Positions 13,021-25,000 of a DNA stretch of 64,000 nt are shown here, piece after piece; the first letter of the stretch is position 1, and the number at the start of each line of letters is the position of its first letter. The DNA is taken from the NCBI GenBank assembly GCA_902728285.1, contig CACVBU010000167.1:173938-237937 (forward strand). Reading direction: 5' to 3'. Origin of the DNA: Clytia hemisphaerica. Its lineage: Eukaryota; Cnidaria; Hydrozoa; Leptothecata; Clytiidae. Position numbers and translations under genes: made by a program. A model generated the notes under the pieces. That model was not told where the DNA came from. It was given only the letters and a program-made list of their open reading frames with translations, and ran no database searches.

Positions 13021-14280
13021 AACATTCTGCTTGTTTTTGACGTTCTATGTATGCCGAAAGGTACATAAAACCCACTAAAAACAGATAGTTAACCTTAACC
13101 TACCATAGCCATTTGCTGTATGGGTAGATACCGTTATATCATCATAGATGGTATGGCTTTACTTTCACGGTTGACGGGGGTAGACCTCTAGATTTCTTCT
13201 TCAGCTCTGTATCTATGATGAAAAAAGTTTATAAATTTTTCAATGAAACAAAACTTGCCGACTCTTCACTCCTAAACTCCTAGTCATCCACCTAGAATGT
13301 CTGTGCAAGTTTTCGGAGCTCTATCACAATTTATAGTGTAATTATGTTTTATGTGATACCTGCCCCACTACTAAGTTTTGAGAAATGATATCCTCTTTTA
13401 CCAATTTACCCTTAGATTAGCCTGCATTTTATGTTTTATAAAATAAATAAAATAAAAAAGAAACACTGAGGCGATGATAAAAAATGTGTAATTAGCAGAC
13501 TTCAAAAATGCTTATTAAAAACTACCAATTTTATAAAGTTACACTATTCTTACCTGTTCGCCTTTTGAAAGAAAACTGCCTTAAATTTTCTGCTTCTGAA
13601 GTACACTCAAGAAGGTTGTTCTTGAAGTTAGCAGGGTAAGGATTGACGGCTTGATGAAACAACATTTTCGTTATGGCTGAGAGAAAAGGGTTAAAGTTAT
13701 ACAGGGTACTAAAAAGGGGTGGGTCACAGCGAGTTCATAAAAGGTGCTGGAAAAATTAGTACCATGTACTGAAAAAGGATGGTGGTGCTAATGGCTTATT
13801 CTAAAACACATTATACAAGATACCTCTGCAGAATATTGTTTGTTTGATGAGGGATTTCAAAATTGTCTGTATTGTAAGTTCCTGTGTTTTTAGTGGTGTT
13901 TGTTTGAGCAATTGCAAATCTGTCAACATGACTTTGTGAGCTGGTCCTTCAACAAAACCAAAACAAGCTAGATGCTGAAAGTTAAATAGCAATGCGAGAA
14001 AAATAAAAAAAATCAGTCAAAAAATATAGCGTTTAGCGAAAATGCATAACGCAATAAATTCATCATTGATTGTAGATGGGGAGAGAGGGAAGGGTTGTAG
14101 GGAAAAAATAAATATAAAGTTCTGGTCGCAAAAATCAGTTTTATTGACAATTGAATCATGCTTGATGGCGGCGACAGGACTTCAGAATAGATCCAAGCAA
14201 TGCATGATGCAAACTTCCGCAGTAATCTGCGAAAAATAATCAGAAATCTATGCTAAACTCGAAATGTGATCTCTAACAGT
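13021..14280. other. Spacer without a recognised gene
   Basis: This AT-rich sequence has a few frames under 70 codons and no recognisable domain. A GGTACTAAAAAGGGGTGG-like phrase recurs imperfectly at 13,706 and 13,762. Confidence 0.4.
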
Positions 14281-14299
14281 TGTGGCCGCTTCTTTACGC

Positions 14300-14590
14300 T
14301 TGTGACTGATCGTTAGACCGGTCCTGACCACTCGTTGGACCAGTCCGGGCCGTTCGTTGGGCCGTTCGTTAGACCGGTCCAGGCCGCTAGTTAGTGATTT
14401 TTAGTAACAATTACATAAAAAATTGCTGTAAAAGGATGTCAACCGAGCGATCAGGGCCGGTTCCCTAAACTCGTAGCGGCCTTTTGGTAAATTTTTACCG
14501 GTCATTTACCGGCCCTTAAAAGACCGTCTAAAGACTGGTCCCATCTTCAGGTACTTTAAATTGCTTGGGGAGTCACATATTGCATAGTTC
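14300..14590 (-). repeat. GACCGG-rich repeat, right member of the 7.16-kb inverted pair
   Basis: Repeated GACCGGTCC, GGGCCGTTCGTT and GACCGTCT words precede AGGTACTTTAAATTGCTTGG and GGGAGTCACATATTGC. The latter are the reverse complement of the sequence at 7,165-7,210 with a few differences. Confidence 0.5.
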
Positions 14591-14705
14591 TTAAAAATAT
14601 ATTTTCAAGCACGTATTTTCCAAAAATGAAAGAGTTAAAAAAACATAACTCGAAGATTCTTGTACCTATGTACAATCATTGTGTGTAATCCCCTAAAAAT
14701 GGCAT

Positions 14706-15120
14706 ACAGGAAAACTGGGAGCCGGGAGGCGGGAGGCTAGACCGGGAGCCGGGAGCCGGGAGGCTGAAATCGAAAGTGGGAGCCGGGAGGCTGAACCGGA
14801 GGCGGGGAGCCGGGAGGCTGAACCGGGAGCGGGAGGCTGGGAGGTGGGAGGCTGAAATCGAAAGTGGGAGGCGGGAGGCTGAACTGGGAGGTGGGAGGTG
14901 GGAGACTGAAATCGAAAGTGGGAGGTGGGAGGCTGAAATCGAAAGTGGGAGGTGGGAGGCTGAACCGGGAGGCTGAAATCGAAAGTGGGAGGTGAGAGGC
15001 TGAAATTGAAAGTGGGAGGCGGGAGGCTGAAAACAAAAGTGGGAGGTTGAACCAGGAGGTGGGAGGCTGAAAACGAAAATTGGGAGGTGGGAGGCTGAAA
15101 TTAATTGGAGGCTGAACACG
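14706..15120 (+). repeat. GGGAGGCTGAA minisatellite, copy 1
   Basis: About 400 bases consist of units built from GGGAGGCGGGAGGCTGAA and ATCGAAAGTGGGAGG in variable order. The block starts after GGCATACAGGAAAACTGGGA. The same family appears in the opposite orientation at 41,828-42,310, ending TCCCAGTTTTCCTGTATGCC, so the edge is conserved as well as the unit. Long frames through it on both strands (SASHLPLSI-type repeats) are by-products of the repeat. Confidence 0.85.
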
Positions 15121-17660
15121 AATAGACGAAAGGACGAAAGCGAGAACTAAGTTATTAAGATAAACAAAGATTTTAAAAAGCACTCTCACGAGTTCCGTCG
15201 TATTGTTTATCAGTACACTTTTTAATTATAAGGAACCTTAACTTGGTTCCTTATTTTTCCAGAGAATTTTACCCTCAAAGTTGTTTAGTGATGATATTTA
15301 TACTTTATGTTAACTTTGTATATATTACTATATTTTTTGTTTTTTTTGTTTTTTTAGTTAAAACATTTTATTGATTCAAAATTTGAAAACTTTACTCATG
15401 TTCCTTATCGAGTTCTTTATTTACTTAGCTGCTAAAGGGGGTGGGGGTCACATTGAAAAATGCTCACTTAAAGGCGCAATTCGCAATCGCGCGGTTTGTT
15501 TTGTTTTCATTTGCCTTAGTTATTCAAACAAAAATCGCACGGATTTGCCTTGGTGTTACGTGCATGTTTTTGACTAATCTAGACATGAACAGTCGAGTAA
15601 TTGATCTTCAGAACAAAATACAAGATGGACGACAATTCACTCTTGGTGTTTTCAAATCTATCACTCTTTTCTGATAAACAAAAAGTATGGATTTTTCATC
15701 TAATTACCGACCAATAATTACATGAAATGTGAGGTTAAAACTTCAACTGTAATCATCATTAATTTCATAAGATTTACATCATTGATTACAAAGATATCCA
15801 TGGATTACCTCCTCACCCACAAACCTAACCTACCTAACCAACCAACTTTTAAAGATTTTAGAGACATTTGCATGACATGAAGAAAATGTTTCATACCAAT
15901 AACTTTAGAATGTTATAGGCATTAAATGATTGGTAAAATGGTATTAACATTCTAATGAAATGTGAAACTGGTTCAAGTTGAAAGAATTAATGAGAAATGT
16001 GGACAGTACAGTACAAGATAAACGACAATAAATAACACCTCTGGAACAAGTTATATGGAATTGTTTACGCACTGACCCTATAAACCTTTACAGTCTTTAA
16101 TGCATGGTTCGTGCATGCATGCGATCAGAGATTTTGTGGATTCTCTAGTGGTTTTTTTAAACTTGTGTGATTGTTTTCGACTTAACTTAAGACACTTTGC
16201 TTTGAATTTGTGATTGATTTCTCCTGATTAAAGATACTTTGAATTTGCATCTGATAAACATATTGCAAATTGGCTTGGAGTATGTTTTGAATGTTTTAAC
16301 GACGACAGCCATTGATTGCTCAGATTATTTTTGTGGCGTCATCTCAGAGCTCAAATGGTCTCTTCCAGAAAAAATAGGGGGTGGAATAGAATATAAGATA
16401 AAAAAAATCATTCGGAAATCCAGTCAATTTGTCAAAGTGATTTCAGATTCTGCTCAATTTTTTATTTGAACCCTTGGAAATTCCACAAAATTTCTCAAAA
16501 TTTTGAAAGAAGTATCAGATTTTTCTGCCACAAAATTTGATTTTGTATTGGAAATCCAGGAATTCCAAAAAAAATTTTGCCTTGGAATTCTGCCGTCATC
16601 CACCACCCTGCAACAGACTTTTAAAAACTGGAAGAGAAATTATTACTAACCGTATTAATCAAACTCCTATTTCTTCAAAAATTGCAAGTATTGCTGTTGG
16701 ATTTTAGGTTTGATTAATAATTCCATTATGTTCAATTGGTTCAACAATTTGATTGATCCAGTCTAGTTTTTATTTTCAATTATGAAAAACCATGTACTCT
16801 CGCAAAAATTGTCAGAAATTCAACTTTTTTTGCTCTTTTTTCGCTCTTTTTTCATTTCATTTTAATTCATACATTTTCTTCTCTGGCCTTGGAAATTCAG
16901 AATTTTGGTGAAAGCTTTTGCCCTCAGAAATTCTATGTCACCCCCCCCCCACTGTTATGGACAAATTCTAGAATGGCTCAAAGAACAAAGACAAGAGACT
17001 TTGTTCTACAAGATTTTTTGGATTAAAAATTGTAAGTTTATAATCCAACACTTTCAAAAATTTTTTTGGAATATCTTAGACACTTGTATACTTCAATAAC
17101 AAAAATAATATCTTATATCTACTTATAAAAATTGTCCTCTGTTCTTTGTTTTTCAACCCATTTCTTTTGCCCATAAAATGAAATCATATTGTCAAGGGAA
17201 ATTTAGATAGTTTGAGATAATTAGGAGTAATTATATAAATCTTATATGAAGCCTTCAGCCGAAAAAAAAATGATTGCTTTTTTTCTGATAAAAGGAAGTC
17301 AAGATGATTTTTGTCCAAACATTCTTTTGTGCCTTTATTTTCTCATAAACTCTCATAAAGTTTTTGTTATTATTTTTTTCCGTCAAAGGTCACGTGATAT
17401 TCTTTATCTCGATTACTCCGTCTCGATTGGAAATTCCCGCGTGCACACCAATAGTAATCGAGTTTTAGAACAAACCGGGAGAATTGGCCCTTTAAATATT
17501 GGGGTTTCCTCGGAGGTGAAAAAATTAAAGCAGAAGAAAAGTTTTCCATCCGTTACGTCAATTTCGACCAATGTAATTGCTTCATTTTTCAACCGACCAA
17601 CGCCAAAAAGTTTTCGCTCATGTCGCGCGAATGTTTCTATGACAACGAAATAAATCATGC
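15121..17660. other. Spacer, no supportable gene
   Basis: Frames up to 77 codons lack recognisable features. The region holds poly-T and poly-C runs (ten C near 16,929 and again at 17,681) and repeated GGAAATTCCA words around 16,480-16,580. Confidence 0.4.
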
Positions 17661-17719
17661 TTTAATTTTTCAGCGTGACACCCCCCCCCCAGAGTTTGGA
17701 CTGATGCTATGCTTTGTTA

Positions 17720-18120
17720 AACGGAACATTTTCACCCTCAAGTTATAAACGTATTCCTTATAAAAAAGACGTGTACCTTATCGGGGAAAAAATGTCAAGA
17801 GTTTTATTTAGTCGATGTTTTTTTCGTCGGGAAAAAATTTCGTCACGGCCAAAATTTCTAATTCGTCACTTTTCCCCGACGAATTTTACAATTTAGTCAC
17901 TTTCACCCAACTAAATTGTCCAAATGAAATGGTTTCCTTCACTAGCTTGAAAAAAGATCTGGTAATTCGACGTTGAAAGCACTACTCTCGGGTACCTAAT
18001 AGCCAGAGGGTTGGTTTGGTTTAAAAATCAGGTAAAAGTTTTGGTCGGGGATAAAAAAATCGGGTAAAAGTTTTGGTCTAGTGATAAAATATCAGGGAAA
18101 AAATTCGCCATAAAAAAGAT
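17720..18120. repeat. Degenerate repeat rich in TCGTC / GGTAAAAGTTTTGGTC
   Basis: TTCGTCGGGAAAAAATTTCG and ATTCGTCACTTTTCCCCGAC on one side face GGTAAAAGTTTTGGTCGGGG and GGTAAAAGTTTTGGTCTAG on the other. This suggests an old foldback element. Ends are not defined. Confidence 0.35.
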
Positions 18121-18404
18121 GAAAACTATTAGAGAGTCAATAGTTGATACGAATTATTTAATCTTTCGCAAGTATTTATTTATCAAAAACTACTTCTAAT
18201 TAAAGGAGGGGGAATGGAATGAAATAAATTTTCTAGGTATAACTTGTTTTGTAACTGCATTCGGCAGGTTCTTTTAAACTAAAGAGAGAAAGATAAAGAT
18301 GTTTTCCTATGTACAATGCAAAAAGTGATAAAATATTTTTACTAGATTAAACACAAGACTCCGGTCGTTTTTGAATAATTTTTGATGAAGTCTGGTAGCA
18401 CATA

Positions 18405-18960
18405 AAAACGTAAAAATACTTCAGATGATGATGAAAGCATGAAATTTGACACAGACGATCCTTAGAGTCTAAAACTTAATTTTAAACAGTAACACCAAAT
18501 TTTGCCACCTGGCCACCTGTCAAATGCGACATCGTCAGGTGGCTGGGCAAAAAAAATATTTTTTTGAACCCAAGCATTAGAAGGAACTTCGAACTTTGAT
18601 ATGGATTCATGTATAAAACACCAAATTTGGTCAACTAGTTCCGTTGTTACGGGATTTTGCCTGGAAAGGCTTGTGATGACGTGATCACAAAACTTTCAAC
18701 CTCCATTACTTTTGATAGCAAGATTTTCAAGGCATGATTTATCCCTCGATTTTCATCAGCATTTCATGCTCTTTCCACTGGAACATTTAGATTTTGAATA
18801 TTTAAAAAAGAAATTTTCCCGGCCACCTGATGACGTCATCTGGCAGGTGGCCAGGTGGTAAGATTTGGTGTTACTGTTTGAAATTAACTTTTAGACCCTC
18901 TTAGGTTCATATGTGCCAAATTTCATGCTTTCATCACCATCTGAAGTATCTTTGTGCTAA
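18405..18960. mobile_element. Foldback element with long inverted arms (~135 bp)
   Basis: The left arm (about 18,405-18,540) contains CTTCAGATGATGATGAAAGC, then AAACAGTAACACCAAATTTT, then GCCACCTGGCCACCTG. The right arm (about 18,825-18,960) carries the reverse complement: CAGGTGGCCAGGTGG, AAGATTTGGTGTTACTGTTT and CATCACCATCTGAAG. The right arm also holds GATGACGTCATC. The central 280 bases are not coding. This structure fits a MITE or foldback transposon. Confidence 0.75.
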
Positions 18961-19031
18961 CAGACCTCAGTAATATTGACCTACTACTGAAGAAAAACAA
19001 TGAATAAAAAGAAACAAAAGCTAAAAGAGTA

Positions 19032-19463
19032 CTTCAGGCGTAGAAACTTTCGCGAGCAGAAACTTTCGCGATTTTCGCGAATTTTGGCCCTTTTCGCGAA
19101 AGTAAATGTCTTTAAAAATTCTAAGAAGGGCCATTCGCGAAAGTTTATGCTCGCGAAAAATTCTTGACAAAATAGAAAATCTGTAAAACTTCAAACTTTG
19201 AATAAAATGTAACTTTTATGGCCCTTTTTAGCCTGCTAAAATACTAATAAGTCAAAAGACAAATATTTCAAGCCAATCCAAAAAGTATTTGCCCCTCTAA
19301 GCCATTTTTTCATGTGAAAATTCTCAATTTTACGTCTGGATTCGCGAAAGTTAATGCTCGCGAAAAATATTTTTCCGTTAAATTCGCGAAAGTAAATGTC
19401 GTGAATTTCGCGATTTTTCGTCCTCGCGAAAGTTTCTGCTCGCGAAAGTTTGTACGCCTAAAG
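19032..19463. mobile_element. MITE family A, complete copy with TA target duplication
   Basis: Inverted ends read CTTCAGGCGTAGAAACTTTC and, on the right, GAAAGTTTGTACGCCTAAAG. The ends are followed inward by CGCGAGCAGAAACTTTCGCG-type sequence. TA lies directly outside each end (19,030-19,031 and 19,464-19,465), the signature of Tc1/mariner-type insertion. A second full copy is at 44,182-44,602 and a single-ended remnant is at 22,510-22,548. Confidence 0.8.
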
Positions 19464-19679
19464 TATTCGCTAAAACGTAGGCAGACTAGATTCTACTTCT
19501 GACTGAACTTTGCTTTTTGATGATTTGATCCAGTGAAGTAGACTAGAGGATATCGCTATCTTGAATTTTTTTCACTTTTCGTTTTCAAAAATCATAAGAA
19601 AACGCAACAAACAATAAAATATGCGAAAACCCCATCAAAGTTTACTAAACAATAAAAACACATGAAAATTAACACCGGG

Positions 19680-20180
19680 CCAGCGCCATCAGTGCTGCAG
19701 ACTTTTTTCCGTCAGCGGACGCAGACCTGATTTAGTGGACGAAGACCTGAATTAAAAACCGAAGACTTGAAGCAGCGCTCCAAAACGGCCGAAGACCTGG
19801 AGAAAATGAATTGTGGAAATTTGTTATAAATCTTTTTTATAAATCCAATCAAGACTTTTATATGATGTTTCAATGGGAAATAGTATTGAAAACAAATTAA
19901 GTTAAAAGATTTTAAACTAAAAAGAATGAAAATTAATGCCAATAACTCGTCTTGAAATACCCATCTTTCGTCTTCAAAACCACTGCACTAACCACTAGAC
20001 TATCGCAACTGATGTCTTGCCGAATGGTTCAAGCTATTTTAACTGACCCTAACTTATCTATCAGGTATTTGGCAGGTGACTTGCTAAATCAGGTAGTCAG
20101 CCGTTTATTCAGGGTCTTCGGCCGCTAAATCAGGTCTGCATCCGCTGACTAAAAAAAAAAAAATTTGCATCAGCGCCATC
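19680..20180. mobile_element. Inverted-repeat element (AGCGGA-GCAGACCTGATTTA)
   Basis: The left side reads GTCAGCGGACGCAGACCTGA, then TTTAGTGGACGAAGACCTGA. The right side carries the inverted match, CTTCGGCCGCTAAATCAGG and TCTGCATCCGCTGAC. GCGCCATC lies just outside both arms. The interior contains a tRNA-like stretch. Confidence 0.6.
19950..20012 (-). repeat. tRNA-like sequence, possible SINE head
   Basis: On the minus strand, GCGATAGTCTAGTGGTTAGT is followed by GCAGTGGTTTTGAAGACG. TAGTCTAGTGGTTAGTGCAG matches the usual internal A-box form of tRNA genes. About 35 bases on, GGGTATTTCAAGACG is a weak B-box-like sequence. An acceptor stem is not evident, so I read it as a decayed tRNA-derived element rather than a tRNA gene. 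Confidence 0.35.
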
Positions 20181-20182
20181 CA

Positions 20183-20857
20183 ATCTATTAAAAAGCTATT
20201 ATAAGTGATTTTTTTGCCAAAACGCAAAATTTTAATAACCTGACTGGTGAAAGATTTTCCATCGCGTAAAAGAATATTTTTTCTCTCAAAAAATTTGCTG
20301 TCAGTCATAAAGTTTTCTAAATATCATTTTTGGACGCATTTGATGGGTTCAATGAAGAAAGTGACGACAGGGCAAATGAAGACACGTCGCTCCACAGAAA
20401 TCAACGGAAATCAAGATGATAAAAAAGGAAAAGTCAAGCGAAGTCGCGAAAGTTTTTCTCGCGAAAACTTTAAAAACTCGATTCGGGAATAAAATCAAAT
20501 CAACTTTATTTGCCTTTGTTTATGAATCGATCAGAATAACATCAAAAAGTTCAGTTAGCTTTGAATGTCTCAAGAGAATGATTCCATGTAATGCATAACG
20601 CATCCGGGTAAATATCTGAAAAATGTTATCTTGATATAAATGACAGAAGCGAATATTTTCAAATGATCAAATTAGAACAATCCAAATTGAGTCAAGAAAA
20701 TTACCTGCTGCTCATCAAGATGAGGTTTAAGTACCTCGGGAAGCTTCAACATACTCGCTACGAAGAGACTATTTCTCTTTACAATACAAGAACTGTTGAA
20801 GTGATAAAAAACTCTGTTGAGAGTAGGTGATTTAACTTCTTGTCCTTCTTTGCTGCT
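20183..20857. other. 3' flank of the kinase-MULE gene
   Basis: No separate gene is visible. Reading on the minus strand beyond the stop at 20,858, an AATAAA lies at 20,510-20,505, a possible polyadenylation signal about 350 bases downstream. Confidence 0.4.
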
Positions 20858-22040
20858 TCAATAACACCTGTGGGTTTTCGAAACAACAATCATTTGGTTG
20901 TATTCATTGGTCCTGAGTGGTTTCATGCAGCCATAGCACGTTTTTGTGTTTGGATGGCAGAAACGAATAAGACCAATGGCGTATGTCTCTGGCTCTGGGT
21001 CTAGAGATACAGGGCCAGACATATTGCCTTGAAAATATTGCTGTATTGGCTGCTGTATTGGTTGCTGTGAACTTGACTGCGGCATAGCTTGCTGGTCGCT
21101 TGGTCGTGGTTGCTGGGATGACTGTTGCATAGCTTGCTGGTGGAAGTTTGGTCGCTGCATTGGTTGCTGGGATGACTGTTGCATAGCTTGCTGGTGGAAG
21201 TTTGGTGGTCGCTGCATTGGTTGCTGGGATGACTGTTGCATAGCTTGCTGGTCGCTTGGTCGCTGCATTGGTTGCTGGGATGATTGTTGCATAGCTTGCT
21301 GGTGGAAGTTTGGTCGCGGCATTTGTTGCTGGGATGACTGTTGCATAGCTTGCTGGTCGCTTGGTCGCTGCATTGGTTGCTGGGATGACTGTTGCATAGC
21401 TTGCTGGTGGAAGTTTGGTCGCTGCATTGGTTGCTGGGATGACTGTTGCATAGCTTGCTGGTGGAAGTTTGGTCGCTGCATTGGTTGCTGGCATCTTAAC
21501 TGCGGTAATTCTTCAACGGCATCGACAAGCTCTACAACGTTTGGTTTTTTTGTATTAGCCGGTCCTTTTCTTCTTTGCGTGCTTTGAGTCTTTTTCTTTC
21601 CAGCATTCTTTTCTTTTTGCCCAAAAACCACATTCGATGCTTTTTCAGCGCACGATTTCGTATTGAGGAGTTTGATGTAGCTTTCAAATTTTCCTGCTTT
21701 GAAAGCAACAGCAATGGTGTGATGACATACTTCATGTAATTTGTATGTCATACATACCTTTTTCTCACAAACAAACTTGTTTCCGGAACATCTTACGATC
21801 ATTGGTTGCTTCTCATTTTTCGGATTGAAGCAAAGCCACAACAAGCTACCCTGTGGGCCAGCACTGATCCAGTTTTTATTACCAGCATAACGCTCGGCAT
21901 CTTCTGACAATTTAGCAGCTAATGACATTGGGATAGACATGATGGTAAAAGCTGGGATCTTACAACTCTCTAGATATCCGTCCACATCTCCCTGATCATT
22001 TGGATTGATTTTAAAACTTTTAGTAAGTTTGAAGGGTAAT
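20858..22040 (-). CDS. Kinase-MULE gene, last exon: SWIM-like finger and Gln-rich tail
   Basis: The exon starts after a long T-tract acceptor (tttcag) and encodes residues 1430-1823. LLWLCFNPKN then CSGNKFVCEKKVCMTYKL and HEVCHHTIAVAF form a SWIM-type region that follows the transposase domain in this family. C1526, C1535 and H1537 fit C-x(n)-C-x-H, but the second Cys of the usual C-x-C is Thr, and an extra Cys at 1521 may substitute. A Lys-rich patch follows, then about nine units of the QQPMQRPNFHQQAMQQSS type (54-60 bp DNA repeats at about 21,060-21,490). The end includes KTCYGCMKPLRTNE and THRCY, a possible small zinc site. Confidence 0.75.
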
Positions 22041-25000
22041 CTGAAAAAAAAAAAAATCGTAAATTTGTAATGGTTGCAATTATATGGATGATTAAATTTA
22101 GCTAAGAAATGCAAGGGAAGAGCGGGTTGATTAATCCGTAGGTACTTTAATCGTAGAAATTTTAGCGAGAGTAATTTTAGCGTTTTAGCGAGTTTTCCCT
22201 ATTTTTCCCTATTTTCGCTATAAATCTCGCTAAAACACGCCGAAACGACAGATCGCTAAAATTCATCCACGCCAAATTTCTGGTTATATTGCCTTAATGC
22301 ATTTTCATCAATAGAAAGGTTTAATGCAAAGAAATGCTAGAAAACGAATTCAGTCAATAATTTAATACAAGTATTCGCTAAAATTTATCCACGCGAAATT
22401 TTTTGAAATCGTGATTCGCTAAGATAAATCCAAAAAAAATCAAGATTTTCCTGACTCGCTAATATACGCTAAAATTAGTCTCGCTAAAATTTCTACGATT
22501 AAAGTAAAACTTTAGGCGTACAAACTTTCGCGAGCAGAAACTTTCTGTCTTTGTGCAAAAAACTAACGATGAAATCTCAAGAAAATGCCAAAAAAAATTT
22601 GGTATATTTCCAGCATTTTCGGTCGGAATTTTTTTTCTTTCCTAAATCGGGCTCCGTCACATGTTAGGTATTGCCAATTTGCATCAGAATATAAAGTACA
22701 GCTCGAGAAATAAAAAAAAAACCGTTTTTCCGAGAAAACGTTACAAAGCAAAACAAATCGAAATGGTTTCTTATATAGCCCTTCGTGCTTTAAGTCATCG
22801 CACGCAAAACAGTGAATATCGGAAAGGATACTATTGCTATTGTTTTCGAAAACTTGCAAAGCTTCTGTTTGGTCAAGCGCTGAAATTATATTGTAATGTC
22901 ACGTGACTTAGGTAGGGTTTCCTGCAACTGCTCCGTTTTCCTGCTCCGAAACACTCAGAAAGCACTCTAAAGAATTTTATATATCCAGAGTTCAAATCTC
23001 TAGTGCTTGGTACGAAATACAGGTTGAAAATTTAAACAAAATGAGGTTCAAGCTTTAATTTTACGCAACAAAAGGGTTAATACATACTTATTCTTTTGTT
23101 CATCTTTCATTCGGGAATAATCGAAATTTGAGATTGCCAAATGCTCATATTCAGGTGCCAGTGCCCAATCACCTCTACCAACAAAAGCATGTTTTATCCT
23201 CTCCTCTTGTAACTTTACTTCTCCCTTGACAGCTTCGATAGTCTCATTTACTGTTAGTAATCCACGTCGTTTCGCTTTCTTCACCATCGAATTGGCGGAT
23301 TCATTACAATTTTGGTCATATGTCTGAAGACCAAGGCCGCATTTTGCTCGAATGGATAAAATCATCTTGGTCTTTATTTCGTCTTTCTTGTATGTGATCA
23401 TATACTTTGTGAAAGCTCGCCCATTCTTTCTCTCGTTCCATTTTCCAGCCAGTCGATAAAATTCTCTTTCAAATTCAACTGCATTGTCGGAATCGATCAG
23501 CCCTTTGATTTTAACATCACCGATTTGCTGGCCAAATATTTCATTTAGAAACAGTGTTGGATTCTCAATATTAAGTTCCGTCAACTTTCTTTCGATACTG
23601 TCCCTCACATGTATTGTACAGAGTAAATGTTTTCCTTGTGGAAAACATGTTTGCAGAGCACGATGAACATTGATCTCTTCATCGGTTCCAAAAGATCTAA
23701 CATTCCTGATTTCTGGACAGAGTCGAACCATGTTGCTTGGAAGATCGTAACATGAACTGAAAGTTTTTGCTGAGTGGATCAAAACTGGCCCAAGAAGGGT
23801 AGGATGGTTTCCATCTTTTCTAATAATCAACATTGGATGTTTGTAGGTACATATCGTGGCATTGTACGGACAAAGGTTAAACGTGGGATCAACACCAAGT
23901 ATTGAAGAGTTTGACTCGGCGCAAAATTTCAAAATATCTTCAAGTTGGCGGTCTGTTGTTAGTACGGCACTGAACTCCGGAGATGTTCTTACTTCCCTCA
24001 AAAACGCATCTCCCCTGTCCTTTTCCATCTGACATCTGTCAGACAATTCAATGATGTCATCTGATTTTGACTTTTGTGATCTTGTAATATCGTATATTTT
24101 GGTCAAGGAAGGAGGAATTTCAGGCACTATTCTTGCATTGTCAAAAGAAGTTTTCTCACAAAGTTTTTTCAGGATGGACTTTCCTCTAAGACCATCTGCA
24201 GCCATCTCTTGAATTTCCTGCCTCATAGAGTGAGTTATTGCACGGCTAGATTTCTTGTTACCGAATTGTATCTCATGCTCTTCTTTCTCAAAATAATATT
24301 GGATGTACGCTAAATGTTCTGGACGGTCTTTCCCATCAGCAGTTATGGTGATTATGACTTTATGAAAGTCTTTGTGCTTTGGGTGTGCGAATGTGTATCG
24401 ATTGACCATAACATCACCATCTTTGAGGGTGTTACTGAGACGTTCAGTGACTGAATTGAAATAAAAAGTACTTGTCCGCGTTCTTTTCAGCCCACACATA
24501 TCAATTTGGACATCTCGCCAGTGTCGAAGGCCTGATAAATCAACAAGGAATTCCACATTCTTATCGACATAGATTGGTACTCGCTTGCATATCTTTTCAC
24601 TTTCAATTGAGAGGTATTTTAGTAAAAGTTTGGCAGAATCTAATGTTGGCTTTGAAGTATTCTTCCCGATACAGAAAATTGGTTGATTTTCATCGCCATT
24701 GAAGTAGCGAACTAAAAAAGTAAAGAATGCATATCATAAATTAGTGCAAAGGCTAGTCCATCCAAGAAGATAAAGGCAAACAATTGAAGCTCCCTGATTG
24801 GTTGCGCAAGAGAAGACCCAAACCCAATCCGAGAACACGAGGTAATATCCAACTATATTGCAGGAGAAGAAAAGGATTTGCTCGAGACTCGAATTACTTT
24901 GGACGCTTACCCTTTAAGTACCAATAACATATACTCGTCATGTGCTATGGAGGGCAAAGTCCTTCCTGAAACGCCCCCTGTTAACTAAATTAAATTTTCA

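Noticed and set aside
14676-15189. Long open frames through the GGGAGGCTGAA minisatellite (and at 41.8-42.3 kb)
   Set aside because: Several frames on both strands are open because the repeat unit lacks stops; there is no start, domain or splice context.
17246-17653. 135-codon plus-strand frame
   Set aside because: No recognisable domain; it spans homopolymers and reads partly as antisense to another frame; no splice or start context.
20904-21494. 196-codon alternative frame rich in PATNAATK units
   Set aside because: It overlaps the Gln-rich repeat of the kinase-MULE last exon in another frame and is open only because of repetition.
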